Positions 1 through 8,574 of a DNA stretch of 64,000 nt are shown one piece after another. The notes beneath the pieces are model-generated. The model saw only the letters and a list, made by a program, of their open reading frames with translations. It was not told the DNA's origin and searched no databases. Source of the DNA: Solibacter sp039934035 (GTDB lineage Bacteria; Acidobacteriota; Terriglobia; Bryobacterales; Bryobacteraceae). The stretch covers positions 46,175-110,174 of the forward strand of contig JBDTMZ010000125.1 of assembly GCA_039934035.1 (NCBI GenBank). The letters run 5' to 3'. Position numbers and translations under genes: made by a program. Within the stretch, counting starts at the first letter, position 1; every line of letters starts with the position of its first letter.

Positions 1-1029
1 GTGGATGGCGTACTGTTCAACCAGGAACCGCCGCCGCGCGAATTGAAGGCCGCCATCATCAGCCGCCTGAAGCTGATGGCGAAGCTGAATATTGCCGAAC
101 GCCGTCTGCCGCAGGATGGCCGCATCAAAATCAAAGTGGTGGGCCGCGAAGTGGATCTGCGTGTTTCGACGCTGCCCACCCTCTATGGCGAGAGCGTGGT
201 CATGCGCCTGCTCGATCGCTCGGCGGGCGATTTTTACGATCTGCGCCGGCTGGGCTTCGACGACCGCATGCTGGCGCGGATGGAGCACTTCACCAGTCTG
301 CCGCATGGCATCTTCCTGGTGACGGGTCCCACGGGCAGCGGCAAATCCACTACGCTGTATTCCGCTTTGAAGCGCATCAATCTGCCGGACAAAAAGATCA
401 TCACCATCGAAGATCCCGTGGAATATCAGATGGACGGCATCAACCAGATCCACGTGAATACGCAGATCGGGCTCACCTTCGCCAGCGGACTGCGGCACAT
501 CGTGCGCCAGGATCCCGACGTCATCATGGTGGGCGAAATCCGCGATCGTGAGACGGCGGACGTGGCCATCCGCGCGGCGCTCACCGGGCACCTCGTGTTC
601 AGCACGCTGCACACCAACGATGCGCCCAGCGCCATCACGCGGCTCACCGACATGGGCGTGGAGAACTACCTGATTTCGAGTTCCGTGGTGGGCGTCCTGG
701 CACAGCGCCTGGTGCGCGTGATCTGCCAGCACTGCAAGGAGGCGGATCGCATCGTGCTCTCGCCGGAGGGAGAAACGGTGCAGGCCTATCGCGGCGCGGG
801 CTGTGCGGAATGCGGGGGACGCGGCTACATCTCGCGCATGGGCATCTTCGAGATGATGGATGTCAACGACGAGATTCGCAAACTGGTAATCGCCAACGCG
901 GACGCCAGCGTGCTGACGCGCACCGCCCGCAAGAACGGCATGCGAAACTTGCGCGAGGACGGCTGGCGAAAAATTCAGGACGGCGTGACCACGGTGGAAG
1001 AAGTCATGCGCGTCACGCAGGAACTCTGA
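1..1029 (+). CDS. gspE: Type II secretion ATPase GspE, C-terminal part (5' end outside window)
   Basis: Cytoplasmic hexameric ATPase that powers pseudopilus assembly. The visible 342 residues start in the middle of the family's N2 domain (the LNIAERRLPQDGRI and DLRVSTLPT motifs), so the N-terminal 150-200 residues lie before base 1 and the GTG at base 1 is not a credible start. Walker A is GPTGSGKST at visible residues 109-117, followed by the Asp box (TIEDPVEYQ), Walker B (VIMVGEIRDRETA) and His box (TGHLVFSTLHTND). Two CxxC pairs near residue 243 and 267 (CQHC, CAEC) form the zinc-binding insert found in GspE and PilB. It heads the secretion operon that ends with gspD. PilB is the main alternative, but the downstream pseudopilins and secretin favour GspE. 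Confidence 0.93.
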   Translation: MDGVLFNQEPPPRELKAAIISRLKLMAKLNIAERRLPQDGRIKIKVVGREVDLRVSTLPTLYGESVVMRLLDRSAGDFYDLRRLGFDDRMLARMEHFTSLPHGIFLVTGPTGSGKSTTLYSALKRINLPDKKIITIEDPVEYQMDGINQIHVNTQIGLTFASGLRHIVRQDPDVIMVGEIRDRETADVAIRAALTGHLVFSTLHTNDAPSAITRLTDMGVENYLISSSVVGVLAQRLVRVICQHCKEADRIVLSPEGETVQAYRGAGCAECGGRGYISRMGIFEMMDVNDEIRKLVIANADASVLTRTARKNGMRNLREDGWRKIQDGVTTVEEVMRVTQEL

Positions 1030-1063
1030 TGCCGGAGATCAGTGTGATGTTCGAGGCTGTGTC

Positions 1064-1381
1064 TTCAACGCAGAGACGCAGAGGCGCAGAGATAAGCGCA
1101 GAGGAACACATACACCTGATACTTTTCTCCGCCCTTCTACCGGCCGCTCAAACTCACCCAATTGGGAACCGCTGTTCGCGCTCCTTTCCGCCTGTCTTCT
1201 CTGCGCTTAACTCCGCGTCTCTGCGTCTCTGCGTTGAATTCACGGCTTCGGAGCGGATCATGCTCTTCTCCGCACCTCTCTCCACCTCTCACGGAAACTC
1301 ATCCGCCGACCTCCGTGCGCGCTCCTTTCCGCCCGTCTTCTCTGCGTTTTCCTCTGCGCCTTTGCGTCTCTGCGGTGAAAG
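1064..1381. repeat. Cluster of three CAGAGRCGCAGAG-type repeats in the gspE-gspF gap
   Basis: The 395-base gap between gspE and gspF holds no convincing gene. It carries three copies of a purine-biased repeat built on the words GCAGAGACGCAGAGGCGCAG: one forward copy at 1064-1106 and two reverse-complement copies at 1196-1240 and 1336-1381. The two reverse copies are preceded by the same flank (GCGCTCCTTTCCGCC, with one variant base), so 1177-1238 and 1317-1379 are direct repeats of about 62 bases. The forward and first reverse copies can pair into a long hairpin in RNA. Open frames over this region (810-1424 and 1162-1554) are repeat translations rather than genes. Repeats of this wording occur in intergenic DNA of several environmental phyla (from memory). 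Confidence 0.8.
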
Positions 1382-1424
1382 CTCTTTCTTCCCTCCGCAA
1401 TCCGCCTCTCCGGAGCTCCCCTAA

Positions 1425-2636
1425 ATGGCCTCGACGTACTTCTTCCGAGCCGTCGCCAGTGACGGAAAAGTCCGCTCCGGCAGCCTCGCGGGCGAGACCG
1501 AAAAAACCATCGCCTCCGAGCTCCGCAAGCAAGGCCTTACCCCCATCTACGTAGGCGTCGCCCCCAATAAAGGCGCCCTGGAAATCAAGCTCCCCAACTT
1601 CGGGAAGGGCCGCCGCGACGTCCTCTTCTTCACCCAGGAACTCTCCACCCTCCTCAACGCCAGCGTTCCGCTCGACCGCGCCATCAGCATTACCGCCGAA
1701 CTTACCGAGCGGCCGGCCTTCCGCTTCGTCGTGCTCGATATTCTGCGCGTCCTGAAGAGCGGGCGTTCCCTGGCCGACAGCCTGGCCACCCATCCGGAGT
1801 ACTTCAGCGACCTCTACATCAACATGGTGCGCGCCGGTGAAGCATCGGGCGCCCTCGCCGTCATCTTCGAGCGGCTCTCCGAATTCGAACGCACCCGCGA
1901 CGACCTGCGCAACTACATCATTTCCTCGATGATCTATCCGGCGTTGCTGGCCTGCGTCGGCCTGAGTTCGATCATTCTGTTGTTGACCTTCGTGGTGCCG
2001 CGCTTCGCCAGTATCTTCAGCGATTCCTCGATGAAGATTCCACTGCCCACCAAAATGATGCTCGAGGCCAGCAACTTCCTCACCGCCTATTGGTGGGTCG
2101 GAGCGGGATCGCTCGCCGCCCTCATCATTACCTGGACCGTCTACACCCGCACCCCGGAGGGACGCCTGTGGTGGGATCGCACGCGCTTGAAACTGCCGCT
2201 GCTGGGCGATGCGTTATTGAAGGCCGAGACGGCGCGATTCGCGCGCGCCATGGGCACGCTGGTGGCGAATTCGGTGCCCCTGGTGCAGAGCATCGCCATT
2301 GCGGGCGCCACCCTGAACAATAAGATGATCGCCGGCGCGTTGTCCGGCGTGGCCATGGGCGTCAAGCGCGGCGAAGGCATCGCAGGCCCGCTGCGCAAGG
2401 CAGGAGTATTTCCGCCGCTGGCGGCGCACCTTCTCACGGTAGGCGAAGAGACGGGACATCTCGATCAGATGTTCACGCGCATGGCCGAAATCTACGAGAC
2501 CGACACGCGCTCTTCCATCCGGCGCTTTACTTCGATCTTTGAGCCGGTGGTGATTCTGGTGATGGGCGTGCTGATCGGCGCGCTGATTTTGAGTATGTTG
2601 CTGGCAATTACGAGCATCAACGACGTGGCAATCTAA
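1425..2636 (+). CDS. gspF: Type II secretion inner-membrane platform protein GspF
   Basis: Polytopic inner-membrane platform protein that couples the GspE ATPase to pseudopilin assembly. It is 403 residues, the usual family length. Two GspF domains are visible: the first about residues 65-190 (FFTQELSTLLNASVPLDRA), the second about 265-390 (FARAMGTLVANSVPLVQS, then VGEETGHLDQMFTRMAEIYE). Three hydrophobic segments lie near residues 168-190, 220-240 and 375-397. The N-terminal 60 residues have the small domain with ASDGKVRSGSLAGETE found in GspF and PilC. ATG at 1425 directly follows the repeat-filled gap. The next gene begins within about 20 bases. Confidence 0.93.
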   Translation: MASTYFFRAVASDGKVRSGSLAGETEKTIASELRKQGLTPIYVGVAPNKGALEIKLPNFGKGRRDVLFFTQELSTLLNASVPLDRAISITAELTERPAFRFVVLDILRVLKSGRSLADSLATHPEYFSDLYINMVRAGEASGALAVIFERLSEFERTRDDLRNYIISSMIYPALLACVGLSSIILLLTFVVPRFASIFSDSSMKIPLPTKMMLEASNFLTAYWWVGAGSLAALIITWTVYTRTPEGRLWWDRTRLKLPLLGDALLKAETARFARAMGTLVANSVPLVQSIAIAGATLNNKMIAGALSGVAMGVKRGEGIAGPLRKAGVFPPLAAHLLTVGEETGHLDQMFTRMAEIYETDTRSSIRRFTSIFEPVVILVMGVLIGALILSMLLAITSINDVAI

Positions 2637-2654
2637 CGACCTTTGCGGGATGAA

Positions 2655-3107
2655 ATGGCGCAAACTATGAAACGCAACCGAAAACGCTCCGGGCAAGCCG
2701 GTGTGACGCTGATCGAAATGCTGGTGGTGGTGACCATCATCGGCCTGTTCGTGGCCCTGGTCGGCCCAGCCCTGTTCCGGCGGGCGGACGAAGCCAAGGT
2801 GACGATGACGCGCTCGCAAATCGACAATTTCATGACCGCGCTCGGCACCTACAAACTGGATACGGGAGTCTTTCCCACCAGCGAGCAGGGCCTCCAGGCA
2901 CTGCGCGTGAAGCCGGCCGACGTCAACCAGTGGAACGGCCCGTACATGCCGAAAGACATCCCGAAGGATGCCTGGAACCATGACTTCGCCTACCGCTTCC
3001 CCGGCGAGCACCAGGGCGACGAGCCTGAAATTGTGAGCCTCGGCGCCGACGGGCAGCCCGGCGGCGATGGGATCAATGCCGACATCCTCAGCTGGAAATC
3101 GAAGTAG
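2655..3107 (+). CDS. gspG: Major pseudopilin GspG
   Basis: Major subunit of the type II secretion pseudopilus. The prepilin peptidase site is visible as G/VTLIEMLVVV with Glu at +5, followed by a hydrophobic helix. The C-terminal GADGQPGGDGINADI segment is the calcium-binding loop typical of GspG, and the body has the T2SSG pattern (YKLDTGVFPTSEQGLQAL, WNGPYMPKDIPKDAWNHDF). Length about 150 residues is normal. A TTG at 2643 and an ATG at 2667 are alternative starts; no strong ribosome site separates them, and 2655 is preferred as the first ATG. The 3' end overlaps gspH by about 40 bases. Confidence 0.93.
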   Translation: MAQTMKRNRKRSGQAGVTLIEMLVVVTIIGLFVALVGPALFRRADEAKVTMTRSQIDNFMTALGTYKLDTGVFPTSEQGLQALRVKPADVNQWNGPYMPKDIPKDAWNHDFAYRFPGEHQGDEPEIVSLGADGQPGGDGINADILSWKSK

Positions 3108-3585
3108 CCGGTCGTACCGCCAGCGCGGCATCACCCTGATCGAAATGGTGGTGGTGGTGGCGATTATCGGGCTCGTCATGGGGCTGAGCTATCCGTCGGC
3201 CACGGCCGGCCTGGAAAATGTGCGCATCGTGTCCGCCGGCGATAGCGTGGCCACCTTCCTGAACAGCGCGATGAACCGCGTGGAGCGCAAGCAGCAGCCC
3301 GTGGAACTGGTGATTTTGCCGCAGGAGGGAGTGCTCAAGCTGTACTCCAACGAGCCGGGCTTCATACGTGAGCTGAAGATGCCGGACGGGGTGACCATCG
3401 AATCCGTGCTGCCTGAGGTGGAAGGCGCCGGAGCCGGACAGCCCATGCGCGTGCTCTTCATTCCCGGCGCCACGGTCCCTGGAATTGCGATTCAGTTGAC
3501 CAACCGGCGCCATGCGCACCGCCGGATCCGGCTCGACCCCATGACCGGATTCCCGCGCGTGGAAGCCGTGGAAGAAGACAAATGA
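3067..3585 (+). CDS. gspH: Minor pseudopilin, GspH-like
   Basis: Minor pseudopilin of the secretion machine. It is about 170 residues with a type IV prepilin leader (QRG/ITLIEMVVVVAIIGLVMG) near residue 20. Cleavage would leave a hydrophobic helix and a globular domain with short beta strands (LKLYSNEPGFIRELKMPDGVTIESVLPEVEG), consistent with GspH. Starts at 3067 or 3076 both lie inside the end of gspG, so translation is probably coupled. The assignment as H rests on position after gspG and on the prepilin motif; sequence divergence among minor pseudopilins makes the letter tentative. Confidence 0.8.
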   Translation: MGSMPTSSAGNRSSRSYRQRGITLIEMVVVVAIIGLVMGLSYPSATAGLENVRIVSAGDSVATFLNSAMNRVERKQQPVELVILPQEGVLKLYSNEPGFIRELKMPDGVTIESVLPEVEGAGAGQPMRVLFIPGATVPGIAIQLTNRRHAHRRIRLDPMTGFPRVEAVEEDK

Positions 3586-4010
3586 CGGGGCGGCGCGGCT
3601 TCACCCTGCTGGAAATGCTCGTCGCGGTGACTATCATGGGCATCGCCGTGGCCGGCCTGATGAGCGGCATTTCCAGCACCACCCGCAATGCGGCGCGGCT
3701 GCGCGATTACGATCGCGTGGTGCAACTGGCGCGGCTGCGCATGAACAGCCTGCTGGCCGATCCGCGGGTGCCGGTCAATGTGCCGCAGGAGGGACGCTTC
3801 GACCCGGCGCTGACGGGCGAACTGGTATGCGGCTGGCGCGCGCAACTCAGCGTCGCCGAGAAATCCCCGGTGCCGCAGGCGGGCGAATACGTGCTCGATC
3901 GCGTGCAGCTGGAAATCTGGTGGATGTCCGGCAGCCAGCGGAAGACCTTTCCGCTGGAGGGCTACCGGCGGCGCACTCTGAGTCCCGAAGAAGCGGAGGC
4001 GATGAAGTGA
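3582..4010 (+). CDS. gspI: Minor pseudopilin, GspI-like
   Basis: Short prepilin-like protein of 142 residues beginning MTGRRGFTLLEMLVAVTIMG, with the G/FTLLE cleavage site and Glu+5. The start codon overlaps the gspH stop as ATGA, and the 3' end overlaps the next gene. The length and position between H-like and J-like pseudopilins match GspI, which with GspJ and GspK forms the tip complex of the pseudopilus. The remainder of the protein shows no distinct motif beyond a mixed beta domain (GEYVLDRVQLEIWWMSG). Confidence 0.8.
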   Translation: MTGRRGFTLLEMLVAVTIMGIAVAGLMSGISSTTRNAARLRDYDRVVQLARLRMNSLLADPRVPVNVPQEGRFDPALTGELVCGWRAQLSVAEKSPVPQAGEYVLDRVQLEIWWMSGSQRKTFPLEGYRRRTLSPEEAEAMK

Positions 4011-4720
4011 AGCGCCGCCTATGCTCCACCGCCGGCGTCACGTTGATGGAACTGCTGATCGGCGTGCTGCTGTTGAGCATGCTCTCCCTGGGTCTGTTAT
4101 TCGCTCTGCGCATCGGGCTGAATACCTATCAAAAGGCGCAGAGCAAGCTGATGGACAACCGGCGCGTGGCCGGCGCGCAGCGGATCATCGAGCAGGAACT
4201 GGCAGGGCTGGTGCCGGTGGTGGCTCCCTGCGGCATGACCGCCGAAGGCGGCGGCACCAAGGAGCAATTCTTTCAGGGAGAGCCGGAAGTGATGCGCTTC
4301 GTTTCGACTTTTTCGCTGCAAGGCGCGTGGCGTGGGCGGCCGCAGATTCTCGAGGTCTTCGTGATTCCCGGTTCTACCGGCGGCGTACGGCTGGTGGTCA
4401 ACGAACTGCCATATTTGGGACCGCAATCCGCCGCCCGCTTGTGCACGGGGCAGCGCAAATACATGCCGGTATCGGCCGCGCCCACTTCGTTCGTCCTGGC
4501 GGATAAGCTGGCCTTCTGCCGCTTCACCTTCCTCGACCAGCCGGAGGATCAGGCGATGCCGCTGGCCTGGTATCCGCGCTTCGTGGGGCCCACGTGGCCG
4601 CGCGGCGTGCGTATCGAAATGGCCCCCCTGGTGCCGGATGCGTCGCGCCTGCAGCCGGCCAGTCTGGTGGCGCCGATTCATATCTTCCGCCTACCGGGGG
4701 TGCAGTATGGCGACTTCTAA
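4007..4720 (+). CDS. gspJ: Minor pseudopilin, GspJ-like
   Basis: The proper start is GTG at 4007, overlapping the gspI stop (GTGA). It gives a 237-residue protein with a prepilin leader (CSTAG/VTLMELLIGVLLLSML). A longer frame upstream exists only as a shadow of gspI. The globular domain (FVSTFSLQGAWRGRPQILEVFVIPG, and LADKLAFCRFTFLDQPED) resembles GspJ, a tip-complex pseudopilin. Length is normal for the family. The downstream gspK start at 4707 lies inside the end of this gene, continuing the chain of overlaps. Confidence 0.8.
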   Translation: MKRRLCSTAGVTLMELLIGVLLLSMLSLGLLFALRIGLNTYQKAQSKLMDNRRVAGAQRIIEQELAGLVPVVAPCGMTAEGGGTKEQFFQGEPEVMRFVSTFSLQGAWRGRPQILEVFVIPGSTGGVRLVVNELPYLGPQSAARLCTGQRKYMPVSAAPTSFVLADKLAFCRFTFLDQPEDQAMPLAWYPRFVGPTWPRGVRIEMAPLVPDASRLQPASLVAPIHIFRLPGVQYGDF

Positions 4721-5918
4721 CCGCGGCGGACCGCCTCGCAGTCACTCCAACCGCAAATCTCTATTTCCCGCCCCTGCAAGCATCTGCCAACCGGCGATTT
4801 CGGACTCTGCCTCTCCGCCATGCTATACCTCGAAGCAGGAGGAGCCCTTGCGGGCAGCCAAGCCCCAAATTGGCTTCGCTTTCCGTAACTCGTTTGTTTG
4901 CAACAAAAATTGGCTTCGTTCCATCAGCCCCTCCAGACCCCGTAAGGCGTCCGCCGGGCAGCGTGGCGCGGCGCTCCTGATGGTGCTCTGGATTTCCGCC
5001 GCGCTCGCCGCTATCAGTTTCTCCCTGGCCAACACCGTGCGCGGGGAGACCGACCGCACCTCCACCATGGTCGACGACGTACGCGGCTACTACCTCGCCA
5101 CCGGCGCCATCGACCGGGCCGCCGTCGAACTGCTCTGGGGCGTGACGTACCAGCAGGATCGCAAAATCAAGCAGGGTTCCGCCTGGGTGGACTATCAGTT
5201 CCCCACCGGGTGGGCGCACGTGGAATTGATCCCCGAGACTGCGAAATTGAATGTCAACTTCATTCCGCCAGAGCGCCTGCTGCGGCTGCTCGCCGCCCTG
5301 GGAGTCGAGCCCGGAGCTAGTATGCAGATTGCGCAGGGGATATTGGCGCGCCGCCTGGGTGTGGGCGCGGCGCTTTCTCTGCCCGTGGCTCCGACTTTTC
5401 CGCAGTCCGGAGCGTCTTTCCAGGAGATAGAGGAATTACTTTCGGTGAGAGGCATTACCCCCGAGATCTTTTACGGTACCTATGTGCCTAACGAAACGGC
5501 GCAGGGTGAAGTTCGCCAGGGCGAGCCCCGCCTGCTACGGCGCAGCGGACTGGCGGACTGCCTGACAGTCTACGGCACCAGCGAGCAGGTGGACGCCAAT
5601 ACGGCGGACGCCGCGGTGCTGTCGGCGGCCGGTTTGCCCGATGCCGCCATCCGCCAGTTGGTAGAGGCACGCAAAGTCGCGCCGCTGACGCCGGAGCGGT
5701 TGGCCCAGATGGCTTCGGGTTTCGGTCCGGGGGCGGCGTCGCTGCGCCTCGAAGGCAATTCGATTTTGACCATTCGCGCCACGGCGCGCGCGATGCTGGC
5801 CAACGGGCAGCTCTCGGACATGAAGCGGACGGTTGCGGCACTGGTGAAGTACATGCCGTCCGGCTATTCCACGCCGATTCACATTCTGCGCTGGTATGAC
5901 ACCACGTGGAGCAACTAG
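4707..5918 (+). CDS. gspK: Minor pseudopilin GspK with unusual N-terminal extension
   Basis: Largest tip pseudopilin. The conserved start of the family, RGAALLMVLWISAALAAISFSLA, appears only about 85-90 residues after the ATG at 4707 (overlapping gspJ). GspK normally reaches this motif within about 15 residues. The intervening DNA is less GC-rich and contains AAATTGGCTTCG twice (near 4866 and 4907). A TTG at 4848 is in frame and preceded at good spacing by AGGAGG (4837-4842), so translation may start there, shortening the leader to about 40 residues. The later GspK domain (ETAKLNVNFIPPERLLRLLAALG, and the helix-hairpin-helix-like DANTADAAVLSAAGLPDAAIRQLVEARK) is intact. Confidence 0.85.
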   Translation: MATSNRGGPPRSHSNRKSLFPAPASICQPAISDSASPPCYTSKQEEPLRAAKPQIGFAFRNSFVCNKNWLRSISPSRPRKASAGQRGAALLMVLWISAALAAISFSLANTVRGETDRTSTMVDDVRGYYLATGAIDRAAVELLWGVTYQQDRKIKQGSAWVDYQFPTGWAHVELIPETAKLNVNFIPPERLLRLLAALGVEPGASMQIAQGILARRLGVGAALSLPVAPTFPQSGASFQEIEELLSVRGITPEIFYGTYVPNETAQGEVRQGEPRLLRRSGLADCLTVYGTSEQVDANTADAAVLSAAGLPDAAIRQLVEARKVAPLTPERLAQMASGFGPGAASLRLEGNSILTIRATARAMLANGQLSDMKRTVAALVKYMPSGYSTPIHILRWYDTTWSN

Positions 5919-5926
5919 TCGCTGCC

Positions 5927-7252
5927 ATGCCCACCGATATTTCGAAACCCACCACTACCGACTTCCGCAAACTGCTGGCCTTCGGCTCCGGCGTTGGCAT
6001 GGAGATTGGCCCGAACGATCTGGAAATTGCCGTCACGCGCGTGCGTCCCAACCGCATACAGGTGCTGGGCCGGATGACGATTCACGATTTTGCGGCGCGC
6101 CCGGCGGCGGAATGGGGCGCGGAGTATGGGCGGTTCCTGAAAGCCTGCGGCGCGGAACGTTTGAGCGCCACCGTGCTGCTGCCGCGCCGCGAAGTCATCG
6201 TCCGGCAGATCACGCTGCCCGGCGTGGCGGAGAAAGACCTCGAAGGCGCCATTCGTTTCCAACTCGATACCCTGCATCCTTACGGCGACGATGAAGTGGT
6301 GTGGGGCTGGTCGCGGCTGGATTACGGCGCGGTGCTGGTGGGCATCGCCCTGCGCCGCACCATTGAGCGCTATGTGGGTCTGTTCGTGGAAGCGGGCGTG
6401 GCGGTGCGCAGCTTTACTTTTTCGGCGTCGGCGGTGCATGCGGCCATCCGCATGAACGGTGGCGGACACGGCGAGGGCTTCGTTGCCTTGAGCTATACGG
6501 CGTCCGGCGCGGTGGAAATCTACGGCGAGAGTCCGGCAAAACCGGTCTTCAGCGCGGAGTTCGATCTGCCTCCGCAGCGCGCCGCGATGCTGGCTATTTC
6601 GGAACTACGCCTCGCCGGTGATTCCGCCCCAAAGACCCTGGAAGAAGTGCTGCCGAAGCCCGGAGTCAACCCGGTGATGAACGATCTCTCGCGCAATGCG
6701 CTGCCCTATGCGACGGCGTTGTCCGGATCGTGCCCCTGGCTCACACCTTCCGTGAACGTGCTACCGGCGGAATACCGCCGCTTCAATTCGCGGACGGTCT
6801 TCATTCCCACCATGGTGCTCGGCGGGCTGCTGCTCCTGGTGATAATTTCGATGTTTGTCTACGGGCAGTGGAGCGAGAAGCAGTATCTGAAACAGGTGGA
6901 CGCGGAAATTGCCCGGCTGGAGCCGTCGCGGCGGTGGGCGGACCTGCTGGACAAAGACACGGAGCACACGCGGGCTCGGGCGCTGCTGCTGAACGATTTC
7001 AGCAAGCAGACGCGCCTGGATCTGGACGCACTCAACGAGCTGACCCATCTGCTGGAGCCTCCCACGTGGAGCAATAACATCGAAATCTCGCGCGATTCCA
7101 TTCGCATCGCCGGCGAAACCCCACAAACCGCGCAATTGCTGCGCATCCTGGATTCATCTCCATTTTTTGAGAAGACGGAAATCCAGATGTCGGCGCCGCG
7201 CGCCAACGGCGAAGCGTTTCAGATTCGCACCAATCGCAGGAGGGGCAAGTGA
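5927..7252 (+). CDS. gspL: GspL-like assembly protein (PilM-type actin fold plus PilN-type tail)
   Basis: Inner-membrane platform component. The N-terminal 270 residues look like the actin-like PilM/GspL cytoplasmic domain (MEIGPNDLEIAVTRVRPNRIQVLG, TVLLPRREVIVRQITLPGVAEKDLEGAIRFQLDTLHPY). One membrane helix follows at about residues 291-313 (VLGGLLLLVIISMFVYG), then a PilN-like periplasmic domain (LDALNELTHLLEPPTWSNNIEISRDSIRIAG). This single-chain PilM-PilN arrangement is the GspL architecture. ATG at 5927 is preferred; a GTG at 5906 in the gspK end is possible. The next gene overlaps by four bases. Confidence 0.82.
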   Translation: MPTDISKPTTTDFRKLLAFGSGVGMEIGPNDLEIAVTRVRPNRIQVLGRMTIHDFAARPAAEWGAEYGRFLKACGAERLSATVLLPRREVIVRQITLPGVAEKDLEGAIRFQLDTLHPYGDDEVVWGWSRLDYGAVLVGIALRRTIERYVGLFVEAGVAVRSFTFSASAVHAAIRMNGGGHGEGFVALSYTASGAVEIYGESPAKPVFSAEFDLPPQRAAMLAISELRLAGDSAPKTLEEVLPKPGVNPVMNDLSRNALPYATALSGSCPWLTPSVNVLPAEYRRFNSRTVFIPTMVLGGLLLLVIISMFVYGQWSEKQYLKQVDAEIARLEPSRRWADLLDKDTEHTRARALLLNDFSKQTRLDLDALNELTHLLEPPTWSNNIEISRDSIRIAGETPQTAQLLRILDSSPFFEKTEIQMSAPRANGEAFQIRTNRRRGK

Positions 7253-7836
7253 CGGTCGGCACGCTGGATAAGAAGACGGCGATCCTGGGCGCGCTGGGCC
7301 TGGTGGCGATTCTGGTGCTCCGCTTCGTGGTCATGGCCGACCGCACGCCGGAAGTGGTGAAAGCATCGGAGGACCTGCCTACGGCGGAAAGGCGGCTGGA
7401 ACGTTTGCGCCAGATTGCCGCCACGGTTCCCGGCAAAGAAGAGCTGATGAAGCTGGCCGCCGGCGAATTGGCAACTCGCGAGAAGGGCATCCTCAAGGCG
7501 GATACGGCGGCACAGGCGGAGGCGCAGTTGCAGGACATGCTGCACCGTTTGGGGCAATTGAACGCCATCGATATCCGCGGGGTGGAAGATGCGCGCGTCA
7601 AGCCTATGGGCGCCGACTACGGAGAAGTGTCGGTCACCGTCCGCTTCGGCTGCCTGATCGAGCAGTTGGTGAATCTGCTGGCGGCGCTGGCCGTCCAGCC
7701 GGAGGACATTTCGACCAGCCAGATCCAGATCAGCGGCGGCACGGACAAGAACAAAGCCATCCAGGTGCGCCTCACCTTGTCGGGAGTGGTGGCCAAGAAA
7801 CTCAGCCAGGAGAAGAAGGCGGGGAGCGGGCTATGA
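7249..7836 (+). CDS. GspM/PilO-like inner-membrane assembly protein
   Basis: 195-residue bitopic protein: a short cytoplasmic N-terminus, one membrane helix (residues 12-29, ILGALGLVAILVLRFVVM), a coiled-coil-like stretch (LPTAERRLERLRQIAA), and a periplasmic ferredoxin-like domain ending with LTLSGVVAKKLSQEKK. This is the layout of GspM and PilO, which partner with GspL and PilN. Both ends overlap the neighbours by four bases, indicating tight coupling. Sequence alone does not separate GspM from PilO, so no symbol is given. Confidence 0.75.
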   Translation: MTVGTLDKKTAILGALGLVAILVLRFVVMADRTPEVVKASEDLPTAERRLERLRQIAATVPGKEELMKLAAGELATREKGILKADTAAQAEAQLQDMLHRLGQLNAIDIRGVEDARVKPMGADYGEVSVTVRFGCLIEQLVNLLAALAVQPEDISTSQIQISGGTDKNKAIQVRLTLSGVVAKKLSQEKKAGSGL

Positions 7837-8558
7837 ATCGCAAGCTGATCCTGTTGAACGTGGCGCTGGCGGCCTTCGTGGTCTACGACGGAGTGCAGTT
7901 GCATGGAGCCTACGAAGCGGAGAAGGCGAGGGAAGCGGCGTTAAAAGCCAAGCGGATTCCGGTGCTGCCGGCGCCGCCGTTCCGCGCGCTGCCGAACGAA
8001 GGGCCGGTGCTGCCTTCGGGGTACAAGGACGTGGCCATGAAGAACCTCTTCCACCCATCGCGTGACCCCAACGTGCCGGTGGAACTGCCTCCGCCGCCTC
8101 CTCCTCCGCCGCCGATGCCCGATCTGCCCAAGTTCCACGGACAGATGAATCTGGGCGACGGCCCCATGGCGCTGCTGGTGGAAAAACCCGGTATGCCGGA
8201 AAAAGCCGTAAAACCCGGAGAGAGCATCGGCCAATTCAAGCTGGTAGACGTCACTAGAGATGAGATCGCGTTTGCGTGGAATTACAACGGGCAAATTGCG
8301 CGGCGCGGTCTTCGTGAATTGGCGGACAATTCGGCGGCCGCGGCTCCCGCGGCGGATAACCGGCCCGCCTCCGCGACTGCTCCGCCCCCCCCTCCGCCGA
8401 TGCAAGCGGTGTACGGCCCGGGCGAATTGACGGGCTTCGGGTTCAAAACGTGCGTGCCGAACGATACCACGCCCGAGGGAAGCATAGTGCAAGGGTTCCG
8501 CAAGACGATTACGACCACGCCTTTCGGCAAGTCGTGCCGGTGGGACCCCGTGAAGTAG
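7833..8558 (+). CDS. GspC/PilP-like secretin-contacting protein
   Basis: 241-residue membrane-anchored protein: a signal anchor (LILLNVALAAFVVYDGVQ), a linker with a polyproline run near residues 88-96, then a compact beta domain (FHGQMNLGDGPMALLVEKPG, VKPGESIGQFKLVDVTRDEIAFAWNYNG) matching the homology region of GspC or the PilP fold. These proteins link the inner-membrane platform to the secretin. A second Pro-rich stretch follows near residue 187, then a tail with two cysteines (FKTCVPN, SCRWDPVK). It sits two genes before gspD, as expected for such a connector. Confidence 0.72.
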   Translation: MNRKLILLNVALAAFVVYDGVQLHGAYEAEKAREAALKAKRIPVLPAPPFRALPNEGPVLPSGYKDVAMKNLFHPSRDPNVPVELPPPPPPPPPMPDLPKFHGQMNLGDGPMALLVEKPGMPEKAVKPGESIGQFKLVDVTRDEIAFAWNYNGQIARRGLRELADNSAAAAPAADNRPASATAPPPPPPMQAVYGPGELTGFGFKTCVPNDTTPEGSIVQGFRKTITTTPFGKSCRWDPVK

Positions 8559-8574
8559 GAAAGAGAGATTCTTT

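Noticed and set aside
1162..1554. 130-residue frame between gspE and gspF
   Set aside because: Composed of translated repeats, overlaps gspF, no start signal.
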